Shown here piece by piece: positions 21,091 through 30,504 of a DNA stretch of 64,000 bases. Where the stretch lies: NCBI GenBank assembly GCA_018195615.1, contig JAGTPG010000001.1, positions 1 through 64,000 of the forward strand. Direction: 5' to 3'. The notes below the pieces were generated by a model. It had not been told where the DNA came from, did no database searches, and saw only the letters and a program-made list of their open reading frames with translations. The stretch's first letter is position 1. Each line of letters begins with the position of its first letter. A program made the position numbers and the translations under genes. This stretch comes from Streptomyces tuirus. GTDB taxonomy: Bacteria > Actinomycetota > Actinomycetes > Streptomycetales > Streptomycetaceae.

Positions 21091-21195
21091 CGCCCGGCGT
21101 GCCGGCACGGCACGTGGCCGCCGGCCCTGCGGTGGCCTGGCCGAGGAGCAGCCGCCGCGCGGCTGTGCGACTTCGCGCTCGGTCCCGCAGGGCGG

Positions 21196-23486
21196 TCAGT
21201 GCGCCGGTTCCAGCCGGACCACGATGGACTTGGACGTCGGCGTGTTGCTGACCTCCGCGGTGGAGTCCAGCGGCACGAGGACGTTGGTCTCGGGAAGTAG
21301 GCGGCGCAGCAGCCACGCGGGGTGGAGTAGGCGACCGTGCGGAAGGCCGGTGCCCGGCGCTCCAGCCCGTCGGAGAACTCGCTGACGATGTCGACGAGTT
21401 CGCCTTCGGTCAGGCCTTGTGCGGCGAGGTCGTCCGGGTGGACGAAGAGCACCCTGCGGCCTTGGTGGATGCCGCGGTAGCGGTCGTCCAGGCCGTAGAT
21501 GGTGGTGTTGTACTGGTCGTGCGAGCGGATGGTCTGGAGGAGCAGCCGCCCCGACGGGACGCGCAGCAGCTCCAAGGGGTTGACGGTGAAGTTGGCCAGC
21601 CCGGTGCTGGTGGGGAAGCGTCGCTCGTCGCGTGGCGGGTGGGGCAGGGCGAAGCCGCCCGGCCGGCGCACGCGGGCGTTGAAGTCCTCGAAGCCGGGAT
21701 CACCCGGGCGATCCTGTCCCGGATCCGGTCGTGGTCCGCTGCGAAGTCCTCCCAGGGCACCTGCGGACCGTCGCTGCCGAGGACCGCGGCCGCCATGCGG
21801 CAGATGATCGCGACCTCGCTCAGCAGGGTGTCGGACGCGGGTGCCAGCCGGCCCCGGGAGAGGTGCACCATGCCCATGGAGTCCTCGACCGTCACCCGTT
21901 GCTCCCCGGTGGGCCCGAGGTCGGCTTCGGTGCGGCCCAGGCAGGGCAGGATGAGCGCCTGCCGGCCGGCCACCGCGTGGGACCGGTTGAGCTTGGTGGA
22001 GATCTGCACCGTGAGCTCGCAGTTGCGCAGGGCCCGCTCGGTGAGGTCGGTGTCCGGGGCGGCGGAGACGAAGTTGCCGCCGAGCGCGACGAAGACCCGC
22101 ACCTGTCCGTCCCGCATGGCCCGGATGGTCTCCACCGCGTCATGGCCGTGGTGGCGCGGTGGATCGAAGCCGAACTCCGCGCCGAGCGCGTCGAGGAAGG
22201 CGGCGTCCGGCTTCTCGTGGATGCCCATGGTCCGGTCGCCCTGGACGTTGGAGTGGCCGCGCACCGGGCAGAGGCCGGCGCCGGGGCGGCCGATGTTGCC
22301 GCGCAGCAGCAGGAAGTTGACGACCTCGCGGATGGTCGGCACCGAGTGGCGGTGCTGGGTGAGGCCCATGGCCCAGCAGACGACTGTTTTCCTCGCGGCC
22401 ATGACCTCCTGGAACGCGTGACGGATCTCCTGCGCGGACAGGCCGGTGGCCTCCAGGATGTCGTCCCAGGACGTCTTGCGGGCCTGGTCGGCGAAGTCCT
22501 CGAAGCCGTGGGTGTGCGCGGTGATGAAGTCACGGTCGAGGGCCGAGCCGGGAGCGTCGTCCTCCGCCTCCAGGAGCATGCGGTTGAACGCCTGGAAGAG
22601 GGCCTGGTCGCCGCCTAGCCTGATCTGCAGGAACAGATCGGTGAGTTGGGTGCCGCCCCCAGCAGGCCAGAGGGCCGCTGGGGGTTCTTGAAGCGCAGCA
22701 GGCCCGCCTCGGGAAGGGGGTTCACCGAGATGATCCTGGCCCCTTGCCCTTGGCGGTCTCGAGCGCCGAGAGCATCCGGGGGTGGTTGGTGCCCGGGTTC
22801 TGGCCCACGACGAGGATCAGGTCGGCCTCGTACAGGTCCTCCAGCCGGACGCTGCCCTTGCCGATGCCGATGGTCTCGGTCAGGGCGGAGCCGCTCGACT
22901 CGTGGCACATGTTGGAGCAGTCGGGCAGGTTGTTGGTGCCGAGGAGCCGGACGAACAGCTGGTAGACGAAGGCGGCCTCGTTGCTCGCCCGGCCGGAGGT
23001 GTAGAAGGCGGCCCGGTCCGGCGAGTCGAGTGCGCGCAGCTCCCGGGCGATGACGGCGAACGCCTCGTCCCAGGGGATCTGCCGGTAGCGGTCGCTGCCT
23101 GCGGGGCGGTACATGGGGTGGGTGAGGCGGCCCTGCTGGCCGAGCCAGTAGTCGCTGCGTCCGGCCAGCTCCGCCAGGGTGTGCTCGGCGAAGAAGTCGG
23201 GGCCGACCCGGCGCAGGGTCGCCTCCTCGGCCACCGCCTTGGCGCCGTTCTCGCAGAACTCGGCGCGGTGCCGGTGCTCGGGCTCGGGCCAGGCGCACCC
23301 CGGGCAGTCGAAGCCCGACTTCTGATTGACGCTCAGCAGGGTCAGCAGACTGCGGCGGACGCCCATCTGCGCGTGGGCGTGGCGCAGCGAGGAGGTGACC
23401 GCGGGAACGCCCGCGGCGTGGTCCTTCGGCGGGCCCACCCGCAGACGGGAGTCGCCGGGGTCCTCGGCAGGTGCCTCGCGGGTCAT
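21196..23486 (-). CDS. FdhF/YdeP-like molybdopterin oxidoreductase
   Basis: Large oxidoreductase of about 764 residues that binds bis-MGD and a [4Fe-4S] cluster. The N-terminal CPGCAWPEP is the hallmark of the FdhF/YdeP branch rather than classic NarG. CHESS in CSNMCHESSGSAL occupies the place of the catalytic (seleno)Cys-His pair of formate dehydrogenase. NPGTNHPRML, GQNP and GNIGRPGAGLCPVRGHSNVQGD are typical cofactor segments, and the C-terminus has HDQYNTTIYGLDDRYRGI. Frame breaks lie near 22680, 22735 and 21700. It begins 3 bp after gbcA and is co-transcribed with it. Formate released by PurU is the attractive substrate, but that is inference; related proteins have other or unknown substrates. 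Confidence 0.8.
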
Positions 23487-23489
23487 CGC

Positions 23490-24632
23490 CTAGCGCTCCG
23501 CGAGGCCGGAGCGGGTGCCGAGACGGTCCTGGACCCAGTCGTGGAACTCGCCGATGTGGTGCTCACTGGGCACCAGGACGCCGCCCTTGGCGTACAGCCG
23601 GGAGCTCATCGCCGGCTGGCAGCGCTCGCAGGCGTCGAAGTCCTGCCGGTTGACGCGGTCGAACAGCTCCACCGACCGGCTGACGTCCCGGCCGCTCTCC
23701 ACCACGCCCTTCAGGTACAGCCAGTCGCACTCCACGATCGTGCGGTCGACCGCCACCGGGAACATCCGGTGGAAGATCACATGGTCGGGGACGAGGTTGA
23801 TGAACACCTGCGGGCGCACTGTGATCGCGTAGTACCGGCGGTCCTGCTCCTCGGAGACGCCCGGGATGCGGTCCAGGCCCTCCGAGCCGTCCACGGTGAA
23901 GCCCTGGACGTCCGAGCCGAACTCGGCGCCGTGCCCGACGTAGTACTGCGCGGCGTACCCGTCGGCGAACTCCGGCAGCACCTCGGTCAGCTCGGGGTGG
24001 ATGGTCGCGCAGTGGTAGCACTCCATGAAGTTCTCGATGATGAGCTTCCAGTTGGCCCGGACGTCGTAGACGATCCGCCGGCCGACCTCCAGGCTCTCGA
24101 CGTCGTACCGCTCGACGGACTCCACGTCGCCCAGGCGCGCGACCACGTCGGCGATCACCGACTCCTCGAACGACGGCGGGTTCTCGGCCAGGCACACCCA
24201 CACATAGCCCAGCCACTCCCGTACCGCCACGCTCGCCAGGCCGTACTCGGTGCGGCCGATGTCCGGCATCTTGGTCAGGTTCGGGGCCGCGACGAGTTTG
24301 CCGTTGAGGTCGTACGTCCACGCGTGGTACGGGCATTGGAAGGCTCGCTTGACCTCGCCGGACTCCTGCGTGCACAGCTTCGCGCCGCGGTGCCGGCACA
24401 CGTTGAAGAAGGCGCGGACGGAGCCGTCCCGCGACCGGGTCAGCAGGACGCTCTCCCGCCCGACGTCCACGGTCCGGAACGCACCCGGCTTCGCCAGTTC
24501 CGACGAGCGTGCCGCGCAGAACCACATGGACTCGAAGATGTGCTCCTGCTCGAGGCGGAAGATCTCCGGGTCGGTGTAGTGGTCACCGGGAAGGGTCGCG
24601 ATCAGGCTCTCCGGCAGGCCGGTCGTAGTCAT
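23490..24632 (-). CDS. gbcA: Rieske oxygenase, glycine betaine demethylase subunit (copy 1)
   Basis: A 380-residue aromatic-ring-dioxygenase-type alpha subunit. It converts glycine betaine to dimethylglycine and formaldehyde when paired with a reductase. The Rieske cluster ligands are in CRHRGAK and CPYHAWTYD. The mononuclear iron site is in ENFMECYHCATIHPE, with two His and a downstream carboxylate. Regions such as GSEGLDRIPGV are shared almost word for word with copy 2 at 45225-46355. ATG 24632 has GAGGGGAACC. The promoter has TTGACA (complement of 24733-24738), CACTGT (24710-24715) and a tandem operator. It leads an operon with the FdhF-like gene. No reductase is adjacent, so it may share the one beside copy 2. 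Confidence 0.87.
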   Translation of the reverse strand: MTTTGLPESLIATLPGDHYTDPEIFRLEQEHIFESMWFCAARSSELAKPGAFRTVDVGRESVLLTRSRDGSVRAFFNVCRHRGAKLCTQESGEVKRAFQCPYHAWTYDLNGKLVAAPNLTKMPDIGRTEYGLASVAVREWLGYVWVCLAENPPSFEESVIADVVARLGDVESVERYDVESLEVGRRIVYDVRANWKLIIENFMECYHCATIHPELTEVLPEFADGYAAQYYVGHGAEFGSDVQGFTVDGSEGLDRIPGVSEEQDRRYYAITVRPQVFINLVPDHVIFHRMFPVAVDRTIVECDWLYLKGVVESGRDVSRSVELFDRVNRQDFDACERCQPAMSSRLYAKGGVLVPSEHHIGEFHDWVQDRLGTRSGLAER

Positions 24633-24671
24633 GGTTCCCCTCGAAGTGAAGCGCCTCGGGCAGGCGGGGTG

Positions 24672-24738
24672 GTTGCCTCATACGCAACGAGCTTCTTGCT
24701 GCGCAACTCACAGTGCAGTCCACCCGAAGCACTGTCAA
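24672..24738 (-). promoter_or_regulatory. gbcA copy 1 promoter with tandem IclR-type operators
   Basis: On the minus strand TTGACA (24733-24738), a 17-bp spacer and CACTGT (24710-24715) are followed directly by two 17-mers 19 bp apart. These are GCTTC-N7-GCAAC (24691-24707) and GTTGC-N7-GCAAC (24672-24688), written on the plus strand. The sequence just after the -10 nearly repeats that of the DMG dehydrogenase promoter. Confidence 0.75.
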
Positions 24739-24742
24739 GACC

Positions 24743-24808
24743 TTGACCACAGGCGGTCACGCGCAGGACCATGTTGCGTATCAGTCCCACTGTTGCGTAA
24801 TACGCACC
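24743..24808 (+). promoter_or_regulatory. purU promoter with tandem IclR-type operators
   Basis: TTGACC (24743-24748), an 18-bp spacer and GACCAT (24767-24772) are followed by GTTGC-N7-TCCCA (24773-24789) and GTTGC-N7-GCACC (24792-24808), again 19 bp apart. The -35 boxes of this promoter and the divergent gbcA promoter are only 4 bp apart. Confidence 0.65.
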
Positions 24809-24825
24809 CCCTCAGGGAGGGCTCA

Positions 24826-25698
24826 GTGTCTCTTGGACCCACAACCGGCCGCGAGTTCGTCCTCACCCTGTCGTGCCCCGACCGCTCGGGCCTCGTCCAC
24901 GCCGTCACCGGCTTCCTGGTCCGGCACTCCGGGAACATCCAGGAGAGCCAGCAGTTCGACGACCGGCTCGAGGACCGCTTCTTCATGCGGGTGCACTTCG
25001 ACGTCTCGGACCCGGGCATGTCGCTGGAGGACCTCAAGTCCGGCTTCGCCCAGGTGGCTGAGGCGTACCGGATCTCCTGGCAGCTGTACGAGGCCTCGAC
25101 GCCGACGCGCACGCTGATCATGGTGTCGAAGTTCGGGCACTGCCTGAACGACCTGCTCTTCCGCTGCCGCACCGGCGCGCTGAACATCGAGGTGCCGGCG
25201 ATCGTCTCCAACCACCGGGACTTCGAGCCGCTCGCCGAGAGCTACGGAATCCCGTTCCACCACGTGCCGGTGACCCGGGAGACGAAGCCCGAGGCGGAGG
25301 CCCGTCTACTGCAGCTCGTCGACGAGCTGGACATCGACCTCGTGGTCCTCGCCCGCTACATGCAGATCCTGTCCAACGATCTGTGCAAGCAGCTCGAAGG
25401 CCGGGCGATCAACATCCACCACTCGTTCCTGCCGAGCTTCAAGGGCGCCCGCCCCTACGTCCAGGCGCACGAGCGCGGCGTCAAGCTCGTCGGAGCGACG
25501 GCCCACTACGTCACCCCGGACCTCGACGAGGGGCCCATCATCGAGCAGGACGTCATCCGTGTGAACCACTCACAGGGCCCCGACAGCATGGTCGCCCTGG
25601 GCCGCGATGTGGAGGCGCAGGTCCTGGCGCGGGCGGTGGAATGGCACAGCCAGAGCCGCATCATGGTCAACGGCAACCGGACAGTCGTCTTCCGCTGA
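24826..25698 (+). CDS. purU: Formyltetrahydrofolate deformylase
   Basis: Hydrolyses 10-formyl-THF to THF and formate, freeing THF loaded with C1 units from DMG and sarcosine demethylation. It has 290 residues: an N-terminal ACT domain (about 8-85, LTLSCPDRSGLVHAVTGF) and a formyl-transferase domain (about 90-285). The catalytic Asn-His-Asp set appears as INIHHSFLPSFKG and DLDEGPIIEQD. GTG 24826 has AGGGAGG at ideal spacing, and upstream in-frame starts would run through the promoter and operators. It is divergent from gbcA copy 1 and followed 56 bp later by iclR copy 1. With FolD it forms an oxidative C1 disposal route. Confidence 0.93.
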   Translation: MSLGPTTGREFVLTLSCPDRSGLVHAVTGFLVRHSGNIQESQQFDDRLEDRFFMRVHFDVSDPGMSLEDLKSGFAQVAEAYRISWQLYEASTPTRTLIMVSKFGHCLNDLLFRCRTGALNIEVPAIVSNHRDFEPLAESYGIPFHHVPVTRETKPEAEARLLQLVDELDIDLVVLARYMQILSNDLCKQLEGRAINIHHSFLPSFKGARPYVQAHERGVKLVGATAHYVTPDLDEGPIIEQDVIRVNHSQGPDSMVALGRDVEAQVLARAVEWHSQSRIMVNGNRTVVFR

Positions 25699-25727
25699 CG
25701 AAAAATGACCTCCGGCCCCTCACACCT

Positions 25728-25763
25728 GTTGACCATTTCGCCTAGGGTTTCGCCATGAGCAAC
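25728..25763 (+). promoter_or_regulatory. Tandem IclR-type operators over the start of iclR copy 1
   Basis: GTTGA-N7-GCCTA (25728-25744) and GTTTC-N7-GCAAC (25747-25763) lie 19 bp apart. The second covers the ATG at 25755, and its GCAAC arm is also the Ser-Asn codons. This arrangement implies autoregulation. Confidence 0.6.
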
Positions 25764-26546
25764 CACGGTGCCGAGTCCGCAGGCGCTCCCAGTGGCGGAG
25801 TGCAGTCCGTCGACCGTGCTGTCGCCGTGCTGGAGATCCTCGCCCAGCACGGCGAGGCGGGCGTGAGTGAAGTGGCCGCGGCGATCGACGTCCACAAGTC
25901 CACCGCTTTCCGGCTGCTCGGCGCGCTGGAAGCGCACGGGATGGTCGAGCAGGAGAGCGAGCGCGGAAAGTACCGTCTCGGCTTCGGGGTCGTGCGCCTG
26001 GCCGGCGCCGTGACGGGCCGCATCGACGTCACCAGACACGGACGGGGCATCTGCGAGCGTCTCGTCGACGACGTGGGCGAGACGATGAACATCGCCGTGC
26101 TCGAGTCCTGCCACGCGATCAACCTCTACCAGGTGCGCAGTACCTCGGCCATCGCCGCGCAGAACTGGGTGGGGCGCCAGACGCCGCTGCACTGCACGTC
26201 GAGCGGCAAGATCCTCCTGGCCCACCTCGACCGCGACGACCGTGACGAGCTCCTCGCCGAGGCCGGCCTCCCCCGTATGACACCGCGCACGGTGACCTCC
26301 AGGAGGAAACTGGAGGCGGACCTCGCCGAAGCCCGTGAGCAGGGTTATGCCATCACGATGGAGGAGTACGAGGAGGGTCTCAACGCCCTGTCCGCTCCCG
26401 TGCGTTCGGACGAGGGCGAGGTCGTCGCCGCCCTCAGCGCGTCGGGGCCGGCCTTCCGGCTCACCGAGGAGCGGATGCACGATCTGGCACAGGTGCTCGT
26501 CGCGGGAGCGGACGAGCTCAGCCGCCGCCTCGGCTACGCGGGCTGA
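25755..26546 (+). CDS. IclR-family regulator (copy 1)
   Basis: A 263-residue IclR regulator. The winged helix-turn-helix (about 18-80) contains VQSVDRAVAVLEILAQHG and [20 protein letters not shown]. The effector-binding domain (about 95-255) contains [14 protein letters not shown] and an ALSASGPAFRLTEERM tail. It is very similar along its length to copy 2 at 44425-45222. The start ATG 25755 is fixed by alignment with copy 2 (both begin Met-Ser-Asn). It lies between purU and the sox operon and has its own operators. With copy 2 it is the best candidate to bind the 17-bp tandem palindromes across the island. The ligand (choline, betaine, DMG, sarcosine or a downstream metabolite) is not readable from sequence. 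Confidence 0.9.
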   Translation: MSNHGAESAGAPSGGVQSVDRAVAVLEILAQHGEAGVSEVAAAIDVHKSTAFRLLGALEAHGMVEQESERGKYRLGFGVVRLAGAVTGRIDVTRHGRGICERLVDDVGETMNIAVLESCHAINLYQVRSTSAIAAQNWVGRQTPLHCTSSGKILLAHLDRDDRDELLAEAGLPRMTPRTVTSRRKLEADLAEAREQGYAITMEEYEEGLNALSAPVRSDEGEVVAALSASGPAFRLTEERMHDLAQVLVAGADELSRRLGYAG

Positions 26547-26588
26547 GGCCCGGCTCGGTCGCTGACCAGGACAGGACTCTCACACCCG

Positions 26589-26632
26589 AGCGGCGGTCGG
26601 CGATCCGGACACCGGGATCACCGACCGCCGCT
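26589..26632. terminator. Bidirectional terminator between iclR copy 1 and soxG
   Basis: A 17-bp stem with one mismatch (arms 26589-26605 and 26616-26632) surrounds a 10-bp loop, followed by CTTTC on the plus side. It separates the convergent iclR and soxG genes. Confidence 0.7.
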
Positions 26633-26647
26633 TTCGTGGTGCCCGGG

Positions 26648-27252
26648 TCAGCCCGTCCACTCCACGGCCGCGTCCAGCAGCCAGTCCGTGAGGTAGCCGG
26701 CGAAGGACGAACGGACCAGCACCCAGAACCCGGCCCTGTGGTCGTCCCGGGCCACCAGGACGACCTGGGTGCGGCCCAGGGTCGTCTGGGCGCAGCGGCC
26801 GGGGCCGAAGGCGCGCGGGTGCAGATCCAGCGAGCAGCCGTGAGCCAGCAGGTCACGGGCCCGGGGGCCCGCGACGAGGAGCGTGGTGCGCTGGGCCGAG
26901 ACATCGATGACGGACACGGGCTCGTCGCCCGCGGCCTCCCGGATCCGGCTCTCCAGGTCCCGCTGCCCGCCCGGCGGACCCACGACGAGCCACTCGTCGG
27001 GGCCGAGCCACAGCGCGGTCAGCTCCCCGGCGCGGACGACGGTGCCGGGTTCGACGGGCAGTTGGAGACCCAGCGCCAGCCCCACCGCGTCCGCCGCCGC
27101 TCCCTTGGGATCGAGGCGCACATTGATCTGGGTCAGGAAGGGGAGCTCCGCCAGCCGGATCGCGCCCCGGATGTGCGGGTCGCGGCGGCCAGCCGGTCGG
27201 CGGCGTGCGACAGGGGGCTGCGGAGCGGGACGGTAAGGGCGGTGTCAGCCAT
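26648..27252 (-). CDS. soxG: Sarcosine oxidase gamma subunit
   Basis: Small subunit (about 201 residues) of heterotetrameric sarcosine oxidase. Typical features are LTQINVRLDPKGAAAD, LWLGPDEWLVVGPPG, VSVIDVSAQRTTLLVAGP and the HPRAFGPGRCAQTTLGR segment. One frame break near 27180 separates the first 25 residues (ADTALTVPLRSPLSHAADRL) from the rest. ATG 27252 lies inside the end of soxA, overlapping it by 8 bp, so translation is coupled. It is last in the minus-strand operon dmgdh-folD-glyA-soxB-soxD-soxA-soxG and faces iclR copy 1 across a terminator. Confidence 0.9.
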
Positions 27253-30063
27253 CGCGGCGGGCTCCCTCGGGGTCGTAGAGGACGGGGCTCGCGACGGTCA
27301 CCGGGACCAGCCGGTCGCCCACGGGGGCGTAGAGTCGCTCACCGATGCGCTCCCGGCCTCCCTTGACCAGCGCGAGCGCGAAGGTCCGGCCGAGGGCGGC
27401 GCTGCGGTAGCTGGACGTGACGTGGCCGAGCATCGGCACGGGCGGCGCGGGCAGCACACCGCCGGCGACCAGGTGCGTGCCCTCGGGGAGGAACGCGCCC
27501 GGGTCCTCCGGGAGCAGCCCGACCAGGTGCTTGCGGTCGGGCGGGCGGTGTCGGCGCGGGCGTGGGACCGCTTGCCGATGAAGTCCCGCTTCTTCTTCGA
27601 CACCACCCAGTTCATGCCGAGGTCCTGGGGCGTCACGGTGCCGTCGGTGTCCTGGCCGACGATCGGGTAGCCCTTCTCCGCCCGCAGGACGTGCATGGTC
27701 TCCGTGCCGTACGGGGTGATGCCGTACGGGGCGCCGGCCTCGTACAGCGCCTCCCACAGGGCGAGGGCCTGCCACGGTGACACATTGATCTCGTAGGCGA
27801 GTTCGCCGGAGAAGCTGATCCGGCAGACCCGCGCCTCGATGCCCGCGACGGTCGTGTCGCGCCACGCCATGAACGGGAAGTCCTCGTTGGCGACAGCCAG
27901 TTGCGGCGCGAGCGAGCCGAGGACCGCGCGGGACTTCGGGCCGACCAGCGCGACGGTGGCCCACTGCTCGGTCACGGAGGTGCAGTGGACCTTCAGCTCG
28001 GGCCACTCCGTCTGGAGCCACTCCTCCATCCAGTCCAGCACGGCGGCGGCGTTGCCCGTCGTGGTGGTGACCAGGTAGCGGTCCCGGTCGAGGCGGATGA
28101 CGGTGCCGTCGTCGAAGACCATCCCGTCCGGGCGGCACATCACGCCGTAGCGGATCATGCCGACCTTCAGGGTGCTCATCATGTTGGTGTAGAGCAGGTC
28201 GAGGAAGACGCCGGCGTCCGGGCCCTGCACGTCGATCTTGCCGAGGGTGGAGGCGTCCATGAAGGCGACTCCCTCACGGGCGGCGGCGCACTCGCGCAGC
28301 ACCGCCGTCTCCATGTCCTCGCCGTCGCGCGGGTAGTACCAGGGGCGCTTCCACTGGCCGACGTTCTCGAACAGGGCGCCGTGCGCGATGTGCCAGTCGT
28401 GCAGCGCGGTCGTGCGGACCGGGTCGCTCAGCGCGCCGCGGTCGCGACCGGCGAGGGCGGCGAAGGAGACGGGGGTGTACGGGGGCCGGAACGTGGTCGT
28501 GCCGAGCGCCGAGATGTCCACGCCGAGCAGTTCCGCGACGACGCCACTGGCCAGGACGCCGGAGGTCTTGCCCTGGTCGTTGGCGGTGCCGGCCGTGGTG
28601 TAGCGCTTGGTGTGCTCGACCGAGCGCATTCCGGCGCCGGTGGCCCGGGCGAGGTCGTCGACGGTGACGTCGCGTTGGAGGTCGACGAAGCGCGGGGCGC
28701 CTTCGCGGCCCGGGACGGTGAAGACCCGCATGGGCGGCGTCTGTGGCTGTGCGGACACCTGTGGCAGGCGGGGCGCCTCGGAGGTGTAGCCCTCGGCCTC
28801 GATCGCGCGGGCGCCGGCGGCCGCCCCCTGCGCGAGGACGCGAGCCGGGTCGAAGACGCCGCTCGCGCCGCCCGCGACTTCGACCGCCTGGCGGGAGGAG
28901 TCGGGGACGAAGCTGCCGAGCGTCTCGTCGTAGCGCAGCTTGCCGCCGGCCTGGCTGAACAGGTGCGCGACCGGGTTCCAGCCGCCGGAGACCAGGAGCA
29001 GGTCGGCGGCGAACTCCCGCCGGCCTGTTGTCTCCCCGTACGGGGAGACGGTCACGGCGGTGAGACGGGGGGCGCCTTCCGTGGCGGTGACGGCGTGGCC
29101 CGCAAGCACTTCGATGCCGGCCTGCCGGGCACGCTCGGCCCACTCCCCGGGATCGGGACGGGTGTCGACCACGGCCTCGACGGCCACGCCCGCCGCGGCG
29201 AGGTCCAGTGCCGCCGCGTAGGCGCTGTCGTTGGTGGTGAAGACGACCGCGTGGCGGCCGGGCAGGACGCCGTGGCGGTTGACGTGGGCGCGGGCCGAGG
29301 CGGCCAGCATCACACCCGGGCGGTCGTTGTCCGCGAAGGCCAGCGAGCGTTCGTGGGCGCCTGTGGCGAGCACGACGCGGCGGGCGCGGATACGCCAGAC
29401 GCGTTCGCGGGAGACGTGCTCCGGGGCCTCGGCGCCGAGGTGGTTGGTGCGGCGCTCGACGGCGAGGAGGTGGTTGTCGTCGTAGTAGCCGAAGACGGTG
29501 GTGCGGCGCAGGACCCGTACATCGGGGGCGGCATCGAGGTGGGCCGTCGTCTCCTGCACCCAGTCGAGGTGCTCGCCGGTGCCGAGGAGGCTGCCGCCGG
29601 GTTCCGGCTGGTCGTCGGCGAGGATGACCCGGGCGCCGCTCCGCGCTGCCGCGGCTGCCGCCGCGAGGCCGGCCGGGCCCGCGCCCACGACCAGGAGGTC
29701 GCAGTGGGCGTGTACGGCGTCGTAGCGGGCCGGGTCCGGTTCGGTGGCGAGGCGGCCCTGGCCGGGGAGGCTGGTCGCGACGAGGCCGTCGTAGAGCTCG
29801 ACGGTGGTGGCGGGGAGCATGGGCTCGGGGAACGGCTCTTCGATCTGGACGACCGCGTTGGGTTCTTCGGCGCCGGCGGAGAAGATGCCTCGGGGCGGCC
29901 CAGTTTGATGCTGGTGCCGGTCTGGATGACGCCGTTGGCGAGGAGGGCGGATGCGAGGGTGTCGCCCTTGTAGCCCTGGTATGCGGTGCCGTCGAAGGTG
30001 AAGGTGAGCGGGGTGTCGCGGTGGATTCGGCCGCGGGTGGGGTGGCGGAACGGCTGGGTTGTT
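27245..30063 (-). CDS. soxA: Sarcosine oxidase alpha subunit (possibly fused to SoxD)
   Basis: Large subunit of sarcosine oxidase, about 940 residues. It binds NAD and transfers the methyl group to THF while SoxB oxidises sarcosine. An N-terminal ferredoxin-like segment (TFTFDGTAYQGYKGDTLASALLANG) is followed by a Rossmann domain (LLVVGAGPAGLAAAAAAARSGA) and a second nucleotide site. The C-terminal third is a GcvT-like folate domain (about 560-930). Frame breaks lie near 29895 and 27540. No ATG, GTG or TTG exists in its own frame before about residue 50. Conserved sequence starts (TTQPFRHP) right where a dispersed repeat ends, so the normal start codon is absent; see the soxD and repeat entries. 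Confidence 0.88.
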
Positions 30064-30190
30064 GCGCCCCCGCCGCCCCTACCCTTCCCGCCTTGAAGGG
30101 GCTCCGCCCCTTCGACCCCGCTGGGGGCCGCGCCCCCAGGACGCCCCCTTCGGCCTGGACGGCCGCGTCCTCAAGCGCCGGACGGGCTGC
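30064..30190. repeat. Dispersed G+C-rich repeat inserted at the soxD/soxA junction
   Basis: About 127 bp rich in inverted repeats: GGGGCTCCGCCCC near 30098-30110, GGGGGCCGCGCCCCC near 30123-30137, then CGTCCTCAAGCGCCGGACGG near 30168-30187. I recognise it from general knowledge as resembling a short repeat found between genes in many Streptomyces genomes. Here it lies where soxD should stop and soxA should start, and the soxD frame runs through it without a stop. Confidence 0.7.
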
Positions 30191-30484
30191 TTGCGATGAA
30201 CGTGCCTCGAAAGTGCCCGGGCGCTCCTCCCCCGTCCGGTACACCGTCAGGATCTCGTTCGTCGACGTGTCCCGGACCGCGTTGAACCAGCGGCGGCAGC
30301 CCGCCGCGTGGCTCCAGCGCTCGGCGAAGGGGCCTCTCGGGTTGTCGCGGAAGAAGAGGTAGCGGGCCCACTCCTCGTCGGAGAGGGAGGACGGGTCCTC
30401 CGGGTACGGCACATGGGCCTGGCCGCCGTAGTGGAACTCGGCCTCGTCGCGGGGCCCGCACCACGGGCAGGGGATCAGCAGCAT
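30191..30484 (-). CDS. soxD: Sarcosine oxidase delta subunit (no stop before soxA)
   Basis: The smallest subunit, usually about 90-100 residues. The Zn-binding pattern is visible as CPWCG (residues 6-10) and HAAGCRRW (about 59-66). The conserved RYLFFRDNPRGPFAERW and WFNAVRDTSTNEIL segments follow. ATG 30484 has AGGGAGC nine bases upstream. After about residue 97 the frame enters a dispersed repeat and stays open, adding about 43 residues before the soxA sequence begins in the neighbouring frame. One G restored in the GGGGCGGCGGGGG tract would join SoxD and SoxA into one chain. It is downstream of soxB in the operon. Confidence 0.85.
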
Positions 30485-30504
30485 GGGTCGGCTCCCTGAT
30501 GGTC

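Noticed and set aside
22861..22940. A selenocysteine codon in the FdhF-like protein
   Set aside because: The catalytic position is an ordinary Cys codon (CHESS), and no in-frame TGA or SECIS-like hairpin is seen there.
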